DNA of 64,000 nucleotides from Bryobacterales bacterium KBS 96 (lineage in GTDB: Bacteria > Acidobacteriota > Terriglobia > Bryobacterales > Bryobacteraceae). A program made the position numbers and the translations under genes. Position 1 is the stretch's first letter. The number at the start of each line of letters is the position of its first letter. The notes beneath the pieces were generated by a model. That model was given only the letters and a program-made list of their open reading frames with translations, did not search any database and was not told where the DNA came from. The stretch spans positions 2,148,629 to 2,212,628 of the forward strand of contig KB906767.1 in the NCBI GenBank assembly GCA_000381625.1, in the 5' to 3' direction. Shown here piece after piece: positions 54,946 to 64,000 of the stretch.

Positions 54946-57900
54946 TTAGTGAAAATCGTGCGACGAAACGGTCTGCTCTCCCAACGATAAACTTTCGAGA
55001 TCGGCTGCCCTTACGGAAATCACGCCCCACGTATTTTGTAAGATACCCTTAATCAAGAGGTAAGGTTCCGTGACGCAGACGCGGTGTCTGCGCTCAAACA
55101 GATCCGGATTTACAATCACGTTTACGATCCCGGTTTCGTCTTCGAGACTTAAAAACACGAACCCTTTTGCAGTTCCGGGCCTCTGCCGCGTGATCACACA
55201 CCCGGCGATCTTGACAACGGAGCCGTTTCGTCCGGCTTTGGCCGTCTCGCTGTCCAGAATGCCCATCGCGCGAAGCCGCTCGCGATGAAATGTCATTGGA
55301 TGTTTTCCAATGGTGAGGCCGCTGTTCGAAAAATCAGAAAAGACGCACTGTGTCGGTGTCATCGGAGCGAGCGGCGATTGGCTGCTTTCCTCCACTGCGG
55401 TCTCCAGCAGCGGCCCGACCGGTTTTGCAGCAGCGCTGGCCTGCCACAAAGCTCCGCGCCGGTGCCGGTCTCCTTCATCCTTCGGCAAGGCATTGAGTGC
55501 GCCCAATTCGGCAAGCGCGGCGATCTCTTTCTTATTCAGTTCCGGAAAGCGCCCGATCAAATCGCGCAACGAGAGAAACGGACCGGCTTGTCGAGCCGCC
55601 AGGATGGCTTGTGCAACGCTGCCGCGTAATCCTCGAACGTAATTAAAGCCGAGCCGCACATACAGCGTGCCCCCATCTTCCTCGATCGTGCATGTATAGT
55701 CGGAATGCTGGATCTCGACCGGCCGGAAGCGCTGCCCGTGGCGTTGTGCGTCTTTCACCAACGTGGCGGGCGAATAGAAGCCCATTGGCTGATTGTTCAG
55801 CATACAGATCGTAAATGCCGCCAGGTAATGGCACTTCAAATACGCGCTTGCATACGCGATCAAGGCAAAGCTGGCAGCGTGCGATTCCGGAAATCCGTAT
55901 AGGGCGAAGGACGTAATGGCTTGCACGATCCGCTCCTGCACGTCTGGCGCAATCGCGTTTTGTGTCATCCCCAACCGAAGTTTCGTTTCTACATCCCGCA
56001 TTCGCTTTTCCGATCGTTTGAATCCCATCGCGCGACGGAGCTCCTCCGCCTCGCCACCCGTGAAATTGGCGACGATCATCGCCATTCTGAGCAATTGCTC
56101 CTGAAATAACGGGACACCAAGCGTGCGCTCCAGGACTTGATCAAGCCAAGGATGTAAGGACTCCGGCTGCTCCAGTCCTTGGCGGCGCCGCAGGAACGGA
56201 TGCAACATGTCTCCGACAATTGGGCCAGGACGAATAATCGCCACCTGGATGACGACATCGTAAAAGCATTTCGGCTTCATGCGCGGCAGAATGGCTTGCT
56301 GTGCGCGGCTTTCGACTTGGAAGAGCCCCAACGTATCCGCCTGCTGCAGAGCTTCATAGATTAGCGGATCGTTTTGCGGTAAATGAGCCAAGTCGACAGT
56401 GGTTCCGTAGTGCTGCGGAATCACCTCCAGGCAGTCTTGCAAAACAGCCATCATACCTAAGCCGAGAAGATCGACTTTTACGATCTTCATGTCGGCGCAG
56501 TCGTCTTTGTCCCATTGGACGACAACTCGGCCCGGCATGGTCGCCGGCTCTAGTGGAACGATCGAGTCGAGTTGTCCGGCACAGATCACCATCCCGCCGC
56601 TGTGTTGTCCCAGGTGCCGCGGTAGATCGAGCATTTCGCTGGTTATCGAAAAGAATTTGGCAATCCGCGGATCTTGTAGCGAGAGGCCAGCTTCGCGGAA
56701 GCGCCGCTCCAAAGTATCGTTCGGATCGCGCCATTCGAGTTGGGGCATTAAATCGGCTAGTCGCTTCAACTCGTCTGCTGGAAAGCCGAGCCTTGCCCAC
56801 GTCCCGCACCGCCGACCGGCCGCGGTACGTAATCACGTTCGCCGTCATCGCGGCGCCGAGTTCCCCGTAGCGCTGGTATAGATACTGAATGGCTTGCTCG
56901 CGCCGGTCTCCGCTGGGCAGGTCGATATCGATGTCGGGCCGCTCGCCGCGTTCTTCCGAAAGAAAGCGTTCAAACAGCAGATCCATGCCGACCGGATCTA
57001 CAGCGGTGATCCCGAGCGAGTAACAGACCGCGCTGTTCGCTGCCGAACCGCGGCCCTGCACCAAGATGCTGTTACGCCTGCAGAATTCGACAATGTCCCA
57101 AACGATTAGGAAATAAGCCGGCGAGCTTCAGCTTCCCGATGAGCGCCAGCTCTCGCTCGATCTGCCGGCGAGCTTTATCGCTGTATGGCTGATAGCGCCG
57201 GCGAGCGCCTTCGTCCGTGCGTTTGCGAAGGAAAGAAATTTCGGTTTCGCCGGCCGGAACCGGATAGTGGGGAAACTCATAGCCTAGGTCTTCGAGCGTA
57301 AAAGAAAGGCGCGATGCCAGTTCTCCTGTGTGCGCAATCGCTTCCGGTAAATCGGCAAACAGCCGATTCATCTCAGCGGAGGACTTCAGATGACATTCGG
57401 CGTTGTAGCTCAACAATCGGCCGGCTTCGGAAATCGTCGTCTTGTACTTCACGCACGTCAGCACATCTTGCAGTTTCCGTTTGGCCGCAATTGCGTGAGT
57501 AACACCATTCGTTGCCAATAGCGGCAACCGCATACTCCGAGCGAGTTCCACGAGCGCCTGGTTCCGTACTTCTTGCTTGCGGCGATGGTGGCGTTGCAAT
57601 TCGACAAAGACGTTCTCTTTTCCAAAGATCCTGATAAGCAGTTCTACTTGTTTCTGAACGCCCTGTCTCGCTGCTGAGCCACGATGTTCCGAGAAAACGC
57701 GAGCCAGCGGCCCTTCTGTGCCGCCGGTCAAACAAATGAGTCCCTTCGCAAACTCCGCGAAATCGTTTTGTGTTGCAACCGGATTCTCTGGTTTGCCTCG
57801 ATGCCGATCACGGAGTTTGGTGCGGGTAATCAGCCGGCACAGGTTGTGATAACCTTGCCGATTTTTCGCCAGCAACGTGTATCGGCTGCCATCTGTCGTG

Positions 57901-58163
57901 GCCGCTTCGGCGCCGAGGAGCGCACGGACGCCTAGTTTGCGTGCCGCCATGTGGAAGCGCGGCGCGCCATAGACGCCATGTGCATCACTCAAGGCCATCG
58001 CTGTAATACCCAGCTCCGCGCAACGAACGGCAAGTTCTTCGGGAAGCGAACTTCCTTCCAGAAACGAAAATGCGGAACGTGCGTGCAGCTCGACAAATTG
58101 TGTCGTGCTCGTGTGGCGCGCGGCGGGAAGAATCACAGGAAGACGATTGGCGCCTTCAGTCAT
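54946..58163 (-). pseudogene. dnaE2: Error-prone DNA polymerase DnaE2 (ImuC), two frameshifts
   Basis: Restored length is about 1072 codons, normal for DnaE2. Frame 1 (58163-57115): PHP domain (FVELHARSAFSFLEGSSLPEELA, LSDAHGVYGAPRFH). Frame 2 (57115 to about 56800): [41 protein letters not shown], and the catalytic Asp block [19 protein letters not shown]. Frame 3 (56800-54946): [12 protein letters not shown] through LFQVESRAQQAILPRMKP, GFPESHAASFALIAYASAYLK, and an OB domain ending SSHDFH. Near 57115 one extra T, and near 56795 one missing base, explain the shifts. The start overlaps imuB by 8 bp. DnaE2 carries out SOS mutagenic bypass with ImuA and ImuB; as read here it cannot be made whole. 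Confidence 0.88.
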
Positions 58164-59451
58164 ATACACCGTGCACGTACCAGAGCGATGCAGGTACATC
58201 GCGATAAATGCGATAGAGCGCCCCGTCATCGAGTTCCACATCCCATTCCTCGCGGGTCCAGGCGTGCGAAGACCACCATTCTCCCGACGTCTTCCATGGG
58301 CCGGACCATTCCACAACGCGCCCTTTCACATCGCCTGCTACGATGCGCCTCGGAACAAAATCCATCACCTGCACGTGGGCCGCAACGGGCGGGCGGAAAA
58401 TGCGCATGGACAAGCGGAGGATCTGGCGCCGGGAATCATCCGGTTTCTGTTCGAAACACGACCCGTTGAGTGTCGTCAGGCGGAATGCGTCAGGCCGAAA
58501 TGTGTCCAGCAATTGCGGCGTCCCTACATTCCCTTCGCCCACGAGGCCGGCAATCCTAGCCAACGTCACTTGCAATTTGTCGGGTTGGGGAATTGGCGGC
58601 AGGAATAAGCCGTTTTGCATCCGGCGCGGCACAACCGGTTCGATCCGCAGCTTAAATCCCATGACGCGCGCTTCCGGCGAATGACGTTCCAGATGCAGTT
58701 GCAACAGCTTCAGCATCGTGCGGCTGTCTGAGAGCGGAACCGGAAATTCGAGACGGCATTGATATTCCGGTTTGCCGTCAAGAACAAGCCGGGCGTCCAG
58801 AATTCGTGCGGCTTGCGATTGTGAGCGGAGGCGTCCGCAAAGGTCACCCAACGCGCGGCCGAAAAGAAAGAATAACGGTTCAAGGCGGTCGAGCGGATGC
58901 TCCAATTCCAGTTGTTCCTCGTACTCTGCTTCCTGCGATTCAATACGCAAGGGCCGGTTGATGTGCCCGAGCGCCAGGTTGCGAAGGTAGACACCCGCCA
59001 AACCGAGGCGTTCTCTGACACCCGCTTCCGGCAATGCGGCAAGATCTCCACACGTCTTTAGACCCCATTGATGGAGAATGTCCAGCAGAGTTGGATCAAC
59101 TGGCACATCGTGAGCGAATAGACTTTCTAATGGCAGGTTCGCTAGTTGCGAAGCCTCTTCGCCGGAAGCAACGAGCCTCACTCCAGCAAACTGCCGCGCC
59201 AACAGAATCGCTGTGTCGGCGTTCGCCGCAATCGCCAGATGTGCATTCAGATCTCGTTCGTATCCGCGGCGCGAGATTTCGGAGGCGATCTGATATGGAG
59301 GCCCAAGGATTGCCCGCAGCGGTGTAATGGAAAAGACGACCGTATCGGCCGAGGTGTGCTCGACCTCAGGCGAAAACTCTCGCGCCAGCGCCACCAAGCG
59401 TTGCTTGGGCATCCCGTTGGGCGTTCCCGGTAAATAAAGGCAGGCGTACAT
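58156..59451 (-). CDS. imuB: ImuB, Y-family-polymerase-like mutasome scaffold
   Basis: 431 residues from ATG 59451, which overlaps the imuA stop (TGATG). The N-terminus YACLYLPG and later blocks (VVFSITPLRAILGPPYQIASEI, HLAIAANADTAILLARQFAGV, LESLFAHDVPVDPTLLDILHQWGLKTCGDLAALPEAGVRERLG) fit the Y-family palm/little-finger organisation without the acidic catalytic residues, as in ImuB, which links DnaE2 to the beta clamp. C-terminal blocks FRPDAFRL and WYVHGVYD are typical. It is the only gene of the cassette without a frameshift, so it may be the youngest casualty or still active with polymerase encoded elsewhere. Confidence 0.88.
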   Translation of the reverse strand: MYACLYLPGTPNGMPKQRLVALAREFSPEVEHTSADTVVFSITPLRAILGPPYQIASEISRRGYERDLNAHLAIAANADTAILLARQFAGVRLVASGEEASQLANLPLESLFAHDVPVDPTLLDILHQWGLKTCGDLAALPEAGVRERLGLAGVYLRNLALGHINRPLRIESQEAEYEEQLELEHPLDRLEPLFFLFGRALGDLCGRLRSQSQAARILDARLVLDGKPEYQCRLEFPVPLSDSRTMLKLLQLHLERHSPEARVMGFKLRIEPVVPRRMQNGLFLPPIPQPDKLQVTLARIAGLVGEGNVGTPQLLDTFRPDAFRLTTLNGSCFEQKPDDSRRQILRLSMRIFRPPVAAHVQVMDFVPRRIVAGDVKGRVVEWSGPWKTSGEWWSSHAWTREEWDVELDDGALYRIYRDVPASLWYVHGVYD

Positions 59452-60121
59452 CAGGCGATGTTTTGTAGAGGAATCGATGTTGCTTGCCGCGCAACCGGCC
59501 TTCGTGCATGAGCGGTTGCCTTCACTTCGCGCAGCAAGCGAAATGGCTTTGCCCCGTGCCAGCAAGCTCTTTCGAGATCTAGCTCCACCTGATGAGTCGA
59601 GGCTTTGGCCTGGGGAGACGAACCACAAACCAAAAGAATGGTAGGCGTATTTTCGATCGCTCGCCGAAAACGATACAATAAGAAATCGGAATGCGATCCA
59701 GCACTCGCGGCTTCACATCACAGAAATCGAGGACAACGACTCCAAAGCCGCCGGAATGCAACAGCAAATCTGCGGCGCGCAAAGCATGTTCGGCGTTCTT
59801 CCCGCAGCGCACCCACACGAGCGACGCGAGATTGACTCGGGCGGCATAGGCAGACGCGGGATGGAACTGGTCGTTCGTATCAACTACCGCGCAGACTTCC
59901 GCTCGCGCGGTGGCTTGGGCCAGAATGTGCAGGATTGCCGCCATTCGCCCGGAACAGCGGGGGCCGGCGATTTCGGTGATGCCGCCGCGCCGCAAACCAT
60001 GGGGAAACACTGGTAAACCCGGGGTCGGGAGCGGTGCAAAATCGGGTGACTCCGGGAGATCAGGAATCGAGGGGAACGAGAGCGGACGAGTGATATTCGC
60101 CATATATTCGCCTACAGACAT
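59451..60121 (-). pseudogene. imuA: ImuA, RecA-like mutasome protein, one frameshift
   Basis: Restored length is about 220 codons. First frame: FPHGLRRGGITEIAGPRCSGRMAAILHILAQAT (the degenerate Walker-type region), AEVCAVVDTNDQFHPASA, LLLHSGGFGVVVLDFCDV, to RIPISY. Then the phase changes near 59680 and continues YRFRRAIENTPTILLVCG, VELDLERACWHGAKPFRLLREVKATAHARRP to a TGA that overlaps imuB. One lost base (SYW-YRF reading) explains it. Start ATG 60121 or 60103. ImuA pairs with ImuB and DnaE2 in SOS-induced translesion synthesis; no LexA site was recognised upstream. Confidence 0.8.
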
Positions 60122-60203
60122 TATCCACGGTTCCGGTCCGGCGAGTGTCCGCTGGATGACTTGGTGTAGGAGAGGCAGTAGGGAAATAGCGAAGCGAAAT
60201 GGT

Positions 60204-61110
60204 TCAGACTTCTTTGTGCACCTCTCGCGGGCTCTTATCCTCTCGTAGGCCGATAAATCGGGAGTGCCGTAGGTGGTTGTCAGGCGTCGATTCCGCGTAT
60301 TCAAATTGTCCGACGAGCAGCGGCTTTAGCCAGTGGCAGTCTTTCATTTTCGCTGCAGTGAACCCGGCTCCCCATCGTCCATTAGAGGCTTCCGGAAGAT
60401 TCGAAAACGGGCACTGCGGGATCTCCGTGGCGCGAAAGCGCTGCGCGAGTTGCGCTCGGCTTGCCGGCGTGAATCCGTTACGCGTTCGGCCAACGTAGAT
60501 CAGTTTGCCGCCTTCGTAGTAGCCGAAAATTAAGGCATCGAAACTTCGCGAACCCGGCGTGTAGCCGCCGATCACGAACTCTTGTCCTTGATTTACGCGC
60601 ATCTTGAGCCACGCTCCGGTTCGCTCTCCCGGCTCATATGGTGAATCCCGGCGCTTGGCAATGAGCCCCTCAAATTTCTGCTCGCGAACTGATCGAACGA
60701 GCGTGGCCAAGCTGCCTTTGAGCTCCGGCGAATATCGGATCGGTTCGTCCAGCTTAGAGGGAACCTCAGTCCGCAGTAGTTTGCGCCTATCTTTCAGTGG
60801 GTCCGATCGAAGATCTTCTCCAGACAGGATCAGCAGGTCGAAGGCGGAATAGATGATGGGAACATTCGACGAACCGTAGTTCTGAAGGTGGTTGAAGGAC
60901 GGGCGCCGATGCGTCAAACGCAACAATCTCACCATCGACCACGGTATCGTTCGGCAAATGTTGAAGCGCCTTTGCAAGTGCGGGATATCGGGCCGTGAAA
61001 TCCTTGTTGTTGCGTGATCGGAGCTGAACCCCACTCCTGCTTTTGATTGCGAGCGCACGATATCCATCCAACTTAATTAAGAAAGCGCGAATCGGAAAAA
61101 ACACTTGCAT
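60204..61110 (-). pseudogene. ATP-dependent DNA ligase (LigC/LigD-type), truncated and frameshifted
   Basis: The adenylation motif KLDGYRA (AMP-accepting Lys, codon near 61074) is followed by [39 protein letters not shown]; near 60905 the phase shifts and continues [72 protein letters not shown] and the OB-fold end VGRTRNGFTPASR ... REDKSPREV. The region before KLDGYRA does not resemble a ligase, so the N-terminus is lost or rearranged. It lies directly before imuA on the same strand. Such ligases act in end joining or repair; Ku is not in the window. Confidence 0.82.
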
Positions 61111-61252
61111 AGTATTTTGTTTCCACGTAGTATCTATGTGGCCACGCTCCATATTGCTGTTGCCCGCCCTTAACCGCTCGCCTTTGCTGGAGGGAGCGAG
61201 GCCATGTCAGCATCGTTTCGTCTCTCGGGATGCCTGGTTAGCCTGCTGAAAG

Positions 61253-61560
61253 GTGCGCCTGGCGAAAGGTGTATGTGTGCTCGAACTCGTTCGTGTAAAG
61301 GGCTCCGGGTATCGGTATTATGTCGTTCGAAGTGACGGCCTTCCCGATGAGCCACTGACCGCGTTCATAGAAGAACAATGCCAATGTCTGGCCAAAGGAT
61401 CGGTGTCCTTGTATGCCCGCGAGCTGCTCGCTTTTTTGAACTGGTCTCAGTTGGATCCTATTGTGATTCGGAATGGATGGACAGCTTTCGGATCAAGCGC
61501 AGCGGTCCGGCACTTGGTCCGACAGTACCTCACGGTCGCCGCGAGCTGCAAGATCGCGCT
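61253..61560 (+). pseudogene. N-terminal fragment of a tyrosine recombinase-like protein
   Basis: About 100 residues reading SGYRYYVVRSDGLPDEPLTAFIEEQCQCLAKGSVSLYARELLAFLNW ... AVRHLVRQYLTV, which resembles the SAM-like core-binding domain of site-specific integrases. No catalytic domain follows; after about 61560 the sequence switches to an ADOP permease fragment. The assignment is by general pattern only. Confidence 0.45.
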
Positions 61561-62014
61561 GCGCTCGGGCGCCTGCTCAATGACGAAGATGATCGCGTAG
61601 AAGGCGCGCATGCAGTCTGTGTCCTGAGTTATGCAGCTTGGCGCAGCCGTTTCAGTTCGGACCCACGCGTATTGGAGCGGGTTGTTCGCATCAACACACA
61701 TCCGGTCGAGATTGTCGGTGTTGCAGGGCCGGACTTTGTGGGCGCCGAACTGCAGAAACGATATGACATATGGGCGCCGACGGCTATGACCGAGCAGCTA
61801 ACCTGGAACGCTCGCAATAACGCGCACGCGATCTGGCTTGGAGTGCTGGCCAAGTTGCGACCGGGCATGGCCTTTGGTGAAGCACGCGCACGGTTGAAAG
61901 CGGCTAGTAAAGGGATCAACAAAGCCTTACCCAAGCAGAGGGCCAACGCGGATGTCCTGTTCGATTTTGTCGAAGGCAGCAAAGGGTATGATTCATTTCG
62001 AACGCGTTTCCCGC
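61558..62014 (+). pseudogene. Periplasmic-domain fragment of an ADOP-type permease
   Basis: LGRLLNDEDDRVEGAHAVCVLSYAAWRSRFSSDPRVLERVVRINTHPVEIVGVAGPDFVGAEL ... DIWAPTAM ... LGVLAKLRPGMAFGEARARLKA matches the MacB-like periplasmic domain between the first and second helices of ADOP/FtsX permeases. It ends at GYDSFRTRF, just where the second helix should start, and the N-terminal helix is missing. The upstream part of the same open frame is integrase-like, so two unrelated fragments have been joined. Confidence 0.8.
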
Positions 62015-62273
62015 TGACCACAGTCAGACTGAATCCCGCTCCGCGCAACAGGCGTTCGACACTGAGAGCGTCAGATGCCCAGTTACGAGTGTGCTGCGCC
62101 TATCGGTCTCGCCTGATCCCAGATATTTTGGTGCCTCCGCTGGATTAAAAGCGGTGTGACAGGAAATGAGCAATGGGTCAGCGTGCAATAGCGTGCAATG
62201 GTTTACAGCAGCCGTGGCAATTTTGGCATCCCGAGCAATGTGGAATCTGTAAGTTATACGTGCGCCGAGATCA

Positions 62274-62303
62274 TCGTGGGTTCGAATCCCACCCTCACCG
62301 CCA
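62274..62303 (+). tRNA. 3' end of a tRNA (Ser-like), probable attachment-site remnant
   Basis: T-arm GTGGG-TTCGAAT-CCCAC (62276-62292) is followed by the acceptor strand CCTCACC (62293-62299), discriminator G and an encoded CCA (62301-62303). No complementary GGTGAGG or D/anticodon arms lie in the preceding 100 bp, so only the 3' end is present. The GGTGAGG/CCTCACC-G acceptor is that of some tRNA-Ser genes. A tyrosine integrase gene pointing toward it starts 75 bp away, the usual arrangement at a tRNA attachment site. Confidence 0.75.
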
Positions 62304-62377
62304 GAAAACAAAGGACTTTGCTCGCTTCGAGCATGTCCGAACTTCAGGCTGTTTTGGGCTCCGTGCAAATGCGCGAG

Positions 62378-63330
62378 TCATTTTTGGTTCTTCGCTCCTT
62401 TCTTCCCCAGTTGCTTCTTGATCATTTCCTCGACCGTGTCGGCCGCTCTTTCATCATCGCCGCTCATCACGTGCGCATAAATATTCAGCGTGCCGTTGGA
62501 TTGGCGTGTCCGAGACGTTGCGAGACTGTTCTCAGCGGAACGCCCTGCGCAGCAGCTCGGAAGCATGGGTATGGCGCAGGTCGTGGAACCGGGTGTCTCT
62601 TGTACTGATGCGCGCGAGAAGGCGATGTATGCGTCCGTGAAATCGTCCGGAGCCCACGGAGTGCCGTCCGCTAATGGCATCACCAGATCGAACTTCGGAT
62701 AATCAGGCCCAAACAATTTTCTGATCTTGTCCTGATTCGCTCGATGATCCAGCAGGCAGGCGATAAGGCAGTCAGGCAATGCAATCGTGCGATGAGATTT
62801 CTTGTTTTTCGTGGGCTTGAACTTCAGCCCGCCGGCGCGGGTTTGACCAAGGGCCTGATTAACGGTCAGTCGGGAATTCTCAAAATCGATGTCGCTCCAA
62901 CGAAGCCCAAGGATTTCACCGCGCCGCATTCCGGTGCAGAGTCCCCTCAGGATGGGAAGATACGGAACGGTATTCTCGGCAGATCCGAGCAATAAAGCCG
63001 AACGATCTTCCTCAACCGCTTTGACCTCCTTGCGCACCGGACGAGGCGCTTGCACAGCGTTCGCGGGGTTCGTAGGGCGCAATTGCCATATGACGGCCTG
63101 CTTTAGCGCTTTACTCAGAAGGCGGTGAATATGTAGAACCGTTTGCGTGCTGAGGCCCTTGCCCGTTCGGCGGTTTCCGGCCGTGCTGGACCAGGTATAG
63201 AACTCGGCGAGTTGTACGGTTTGAAGTTTGCACATTTTGAATCGGCCCGAGCCTTGGGTTGATGTTGACCTCGACAAGCTGTTTGTAACGTTCAAATGTC
63301 TTGTCTCCAAGGCTCGGTTTAACCGTTATT
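62378..63330 (-). pseudogene. Tyrosine integrase with multiple frameshifts
   Basis: Parts in different phases make one phage-type integrase. The core-binding domain start (TFERYKQLVEVNINPRLG) is in one frame, then near 63235 a shift to LQTVQLAEFYTW ... LSKALKQAVIW and the catalytic domain with GLCTGMRRGEILGLRWSDID (first Arg). Near 62600 the HxxR box FHDLRHTHASELL is in a second frame, GVPLRTVSQRLGHANPT (His/Lys side) in a third, and GTLNIYAHVM (with the nucleophile Tyr) back in the first. So all catalytic residues exist but lie in three frames within ~130 bp. The N-terminus is cut at a junction with the beta-propeller gene. Inactive as read. Confidence 0.85.
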
Positions 63331-63345
63331 ATGCGCTGTTGATGA

Positions 63346-64000
63346 AAGACCATCGCGCGCAAGGGCTGTGGTCACATCGATTCCACTCCTGACGGCGTGG
63401 TCTATGTGGCGCCCACAAAAGAAGTCTGGGTCACCGCGCCACGCGACAACTCCGTCCGTATTCTGGACAGCCAGACCTTGAGGCAGAAAGAAAAACTGAC
63501 ATTCGAAGGCCGACCGGAAGGCTATGCGGTCGACGCACAGCGCAGCCGTTTCTATATGAACTACGAGGACAAAGACCTCACGACCGCAATTGATCTTCAA
63601 ACACACAAGACTCTCGCGAAATGGGAATCCTCGTGTGGGGAGGACGGTCCGCACGGTCTCTCGGTTGATCAACATTCCGGATACCTGTTCGTGGCCTGCA
63701 GCACGCAAGCGGAGGTCTTGGATGCGGGTCATAACGGCGGCAAGCTATCATCTATTAACACCGGCGACGGAGTGGACGATCTCAATTATTCGTCAGCCAC
63801 TCACACGTTGTATGTAGGCGCTGCCAAAGATGCGCGGCTCACAGTGGCCCGAGTCGACGCGACTGGCAAGCTCAGCCTGGTTGCTGAGTTGGCGACCCAC
63901 GAGGGCGCTCGCAACGGAGTCGTCACGAAGGATGGCACGGTGTATCTCGCGCACGCCCAGCTCGGTCAATTAGCAGGCCTCGTCGTGGTGTCACCGCGCA
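63346..64000 (+). pseudogene. 5'-truncated YncE/YVTN-type beta-propeller gene, running off the window
   Basis: The frame opens after a TGA at 63343-63345 and continues to the window end without a stop. It reads GHIDSTPDGVVYVAPTKEVWVTAPRDNSVRILDSQTL, VDAQRSRFYMNYEDKDLTTAIDL, GPHGLSVDQHSGYLFVACST, GDGVDDLNYSSATHTLYVGAAKD and NGVVTKDGTVYLAHA, the repeating blade pattern of exported YncE-like seven-bladed propellers. No signal peptide and no start codon precede the first blade, so the 5' end appears lost at the junction with the integrase relic. If it continues normally beyond 64000, about one blade remains. The ligand or enzymatic role is unknown. Confidence 0.7.

Noticed and set aside
54946-61110. 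All frameshifts in the cassette as simple sequencing errors
   Set aside because: Possible, but they cluster in ~6 kb while long frames elsewhere are intact; kept as pseudogenes pending read inspection.
62180-62199. Tandem AGCGTGCAAT repeat as an att core or start of a CRISPR
   Set aside because: Only two 10-bp units, no spacers and no match to the tRNA end.

Overview
The window looks like a chromosome segment of a soil-type Acidobacteriota (Solibacter/Bryobacter-like). This is inferred from four complete and one relic copy of the large Oar-type TonB-dependent receptors that open with a carboxypeptidase-regulatory (Cna-B-like) domain, from relics of ADOP-type FtsX permeases, from Tat- or Sec-exported putative glycoside hydrolases, and from sugar-acid catabolic operons. 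I see no rRNA, no complete tRNA and no CRISPR.

Layout. 0-1.4 kb: an IS3-family transposase relic and a strong hairpin. 1.4-13.9 kb, minus strand: a carbohydrate locus (receptor, GHL6-type hydrolase, a Tat-exported TIM-barrel-like protein, a DUF6282 metal hydrolase, a truncated copy of the TIM-barrel-like gene, a second receptor). 14.4-19.0 kb: lactate/glycolate permease divergent from malate synthase plus an IclR regulator, a likely glycolate/glyoxylate module. 19.2-26.3 kb: a type I restriction-modification operon (hsdM, hsdS with an amber stop, hsdR), preceded by an HTH/PIN toxin-antitoxin-like pair. 26.6-28.6 kb: a third copy of the TIM-barrel-like gene behind a receptor relic. 29.2-41.9 kb: a sugar-acid catabolic locus: MFS, IclR and HpcH aldolase on one side, and on the other a receptor, an FGE-like/sialidase/MORN fusion, a DUF1537 kinase, a PdxA-like dehydrogenase, a frameshifted Fe-ADH and a DapA-like lyase. 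43.2-54.8 kb: sialate-O-acetylesterase-like protein, GntR regulator, and an operon of hydratase, PhyH oxygenase, receptor and two paralogous large exported hydrolase candidates. 54.9-63.4 kb: a decaying region holding a ligase-imuA-imuB-dnaE2 mutagenesis cassette with frameshifts in three of four genes, an ADOP fragment, a tRNA-Ser-like 3' end and a multiply frameshifted tyrosine integrase. The window ends in a 5'-truncated beta-propeller gene.

The most notable unexplained signal is regulatory. The three loci carrying the TIM-barrel-like family (5.3, 13.9 and 26.6 kb) share a promoter-operator block of matching architecture: TTGAC(A/T), 14-15 nt, TGATAA(A)TATTC, 23-25 nt, then a 17-bp palindrome of form RTMCCA-N5-YGGKAY. 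This suggests that one repressor controls all three copies, even where the receptor between promoter and hydrolase has been almost wholly deleted. Other points of interest are the FGE/sialidase/MORN fusion, the candidate new hydrolase families, the single-nucleotide loss of hsdS, and the clustering of frameshifts in the last 9 kb while tens of kilobases of long ORFs elsewhere are intact.
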